Shown: one piece after another, positions 63,141 to 64,000 of the stretch
Layout: each line of letters begins with the position of its first letter
Position numbering within the stretch: the first letter of the stretch is position 1
DNA from: Synchiropus splendidus
Lineage: Eukaryota > Chordata > Actinopteri > Syngnathiformes > Callionymidae
NCBI RefSeq assembly: GCF_027744825.2
Contig: NC_071339.1
Span: 26,335,501-26,399,500 of the forward strand
Reading direction: 5' to 3'
DNA length: 64,000 nucleotides
Program-made: the position numbers and the translations under genes
Notes under the pieces: generated by a model
What the model was told of the DNA's origin: nothing
Database searches by the model: none
What the model saw: only the letters and a program-made list of their open reading frames with translations

Positions 63141-64000
63141 ACCAAACATAAAAATGTTGAGAACTTTGGAAGAACACTTCAGACAACTAAGATTTGATGA
63201 GCAACTACTAGAAAGACCCTTTCTGCTACAGTGGGAAATGAAAATTTCAGGTTCTGAAGCTTCCCTGCAAAGTTATGCCACAATGCAGGAAACGCGTTTT
63301 CAGCCTGAGATATGGTCGATTCCAGAACGCCAAACATAAAAATGTTGATAACTTCGGAAAAACACTTCAGACAGCTTAGATTTGATGTGTAAGTACTAGA
63401 AAGACCCTTTCAGCTATAGTGGGAGGTGAACATTTCATGTTCTGATTCTTCCCTGCAAAGTTATGGCACAATGCAGAAAACGCGTTTTCAGCCTGAGATA
63501 AGGTTGATTCCGGAACGCCAAACATAAAAATGTTGATAACTTTGGAAAAACACTTCAAACAGCTTAGATTTGATGTGTAACTACTAGAAAGACCCTTTCT
63601 GCTATAGTTGGAGGTGAAAATTTCATATTCTGCAGCTTTCCTGCAAAGTTATGGCACAATGCAGATAACGCGTTTTCAGCCTGAGATAAGGTGGGTTCCA
63701 GAACGCCAAACATAACAATGTTGATAACTTTGGAAAAACACTTCAGACAGCTTAGATTTGATGTGCAACTACTAGAAAGACCCTTTCTGCTATAGTGGGA
63801 GGTTAAAATTTCATGTTCTGAAGCTTCCCTGCAAAGTTATGGCACAATGCGTAAAACGCGTTTTCAGCCTGAGATGAGGTTGATTTCAGAACGCCAAACA
63901 TAAAAATGTTGATAACTCAGGAAAAACTCTACAGACAGCTTAGATTTGATGTGCAGCTACTAGAAATACCCTTTCTGCTATAGTGGGAGGAGAAAATTTC
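63140..64000. repeat. C3 distal monomers to window edge
   Basis: Type A monomers. The last two show the CTCAGGAAAAACTCTAC variant and CTATAGTGGGAGGAGAAAAT, as at 5.3-5.4 kb and 33.3 kb. The array continues past the window. Confidence 0.9.

Larger units (their letters stand above)
35745..64000. repeat. 188-bp satellite array, copy C3, open at window end
   Basis: 28,256 bp, about 150 monomers, no LTR. It repeats C1 from 57 to about 11.6 kb with monomer gains and losses, then continues into blocks not present in C1 or C2. No type B block. No gene, RNA gene or other mobile element seen to the window end. Confidence 0.95.

Noticed and set aside
26903..63558. The same small frames in C2 and C3
   Set aside because: Copies of the C1 case. 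The extra length of some (about 110 codons) comes from small in-monomer indels that restore a frame by chance.
57..64000. CRISPR-like regular repeats
   Set aside because: The repeats are contiguous 188-bp monomers with no spacers, no leader and no cas genes, in clearly eukaryotic DNA.
57..64000. CENP-B box in the satellite
   Set aside because: The nearest candidates (TTCCGGAACGCC, and TTCGGAACGCC in type B) lack the required spacing of TTCG, A and CGGG. No match seen on either strand.
1..64000. Whole repeat structure as an assembly artefact
   Set aside because: Copies differ by base changes and by whole-monomer steps, and the solo LTR has a mosaic pattern, which a simple false duplication would not create. 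Some array lengths may still be misassembled; only long reads can exclude this.

Overview
The window is almost entirely satellite DNA from a eukaryote, interrupted by one endogenous retrovirus (ERV) and by pieces of its long terminal repeat (LTR). A vertebrate is certain enough from the ERV type (gamma-like Env transmembrane subunit, single zinc-knuckle Gag, D,D35E integrase). A teleost fish is my best guess from the overall feel of Gag, Pol and Env, but no host gene is present to prove it. There is no bacterial gene, operon, rRNA, tRNA or CRISPR array.

Layout: 1-56 is the tail of an LTR. 57-18481 is satellite copy C1 (about 98 monomers of 188 bp). 18482-26853 is a provirus of 8,372 bp lying on the minus strand, with two 424-bp LTRs. 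26854-35320 is satellite copy C2 (about 45 monomers). 35321-35744 is a solo LTR. 35745-64000 is satellite copy C3 (about 150 monomers), which runs off the window. Every LTR/satellite junction I can see is the same: ACGC precedes the LTR and ACGC follows it, inside the same satellite variant. So there was one insertion into one monomer, followed by amplification of the whole locus by unequal exchange within the satellite. C1, C2 and C3 are nearly identical over about the first 6.4 kb after the LTR, then diverge by in-register gains and losses of monomers.

The satellite has at least two large subfamilies. Type A carries a 14-bp palindrome around ACGCGT. Type B (11.63-18.09 kb and a short piece in C2) has lost it and is strongly homogenised. 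Higher-order repeats (HORs) are visible: 1,692 bp in the B block, 2,994 bp in C3, a 4,124-bp duplication, and a 4-monomer duplication inside that.

The provirus reads, on the minus strand: 5' LTR (26430-26853), primer binding site, an unusually long leader of about 1.8 kb, gag (421 codons, intact), a pol frame overlapping gag in the +1 frame, env (812 codons, intact) overlapping pol, a 3' untranslated stretch with two polypurine-like tracts, and the 3' LTR (18482-18905). The most notable point is that pol keeps the start of the protease (active site DTGA) and a complete integrase, fused in frame, with the rest of protease, all of reverse transcriptase and RNase H missing. The element therefore keeps open frames for Gag, integrase and Env but cannot replicate by itself. 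The two LTRs differ at 5 of 424 positions. The solo LTR carries a mosaic of left-LTR and right-LTR variants, as expected from LTR-LTR recombination.

The many 60-110 codon open frames in the satellite, on both strands, are by-products of the repeat and are not annotated as genes.
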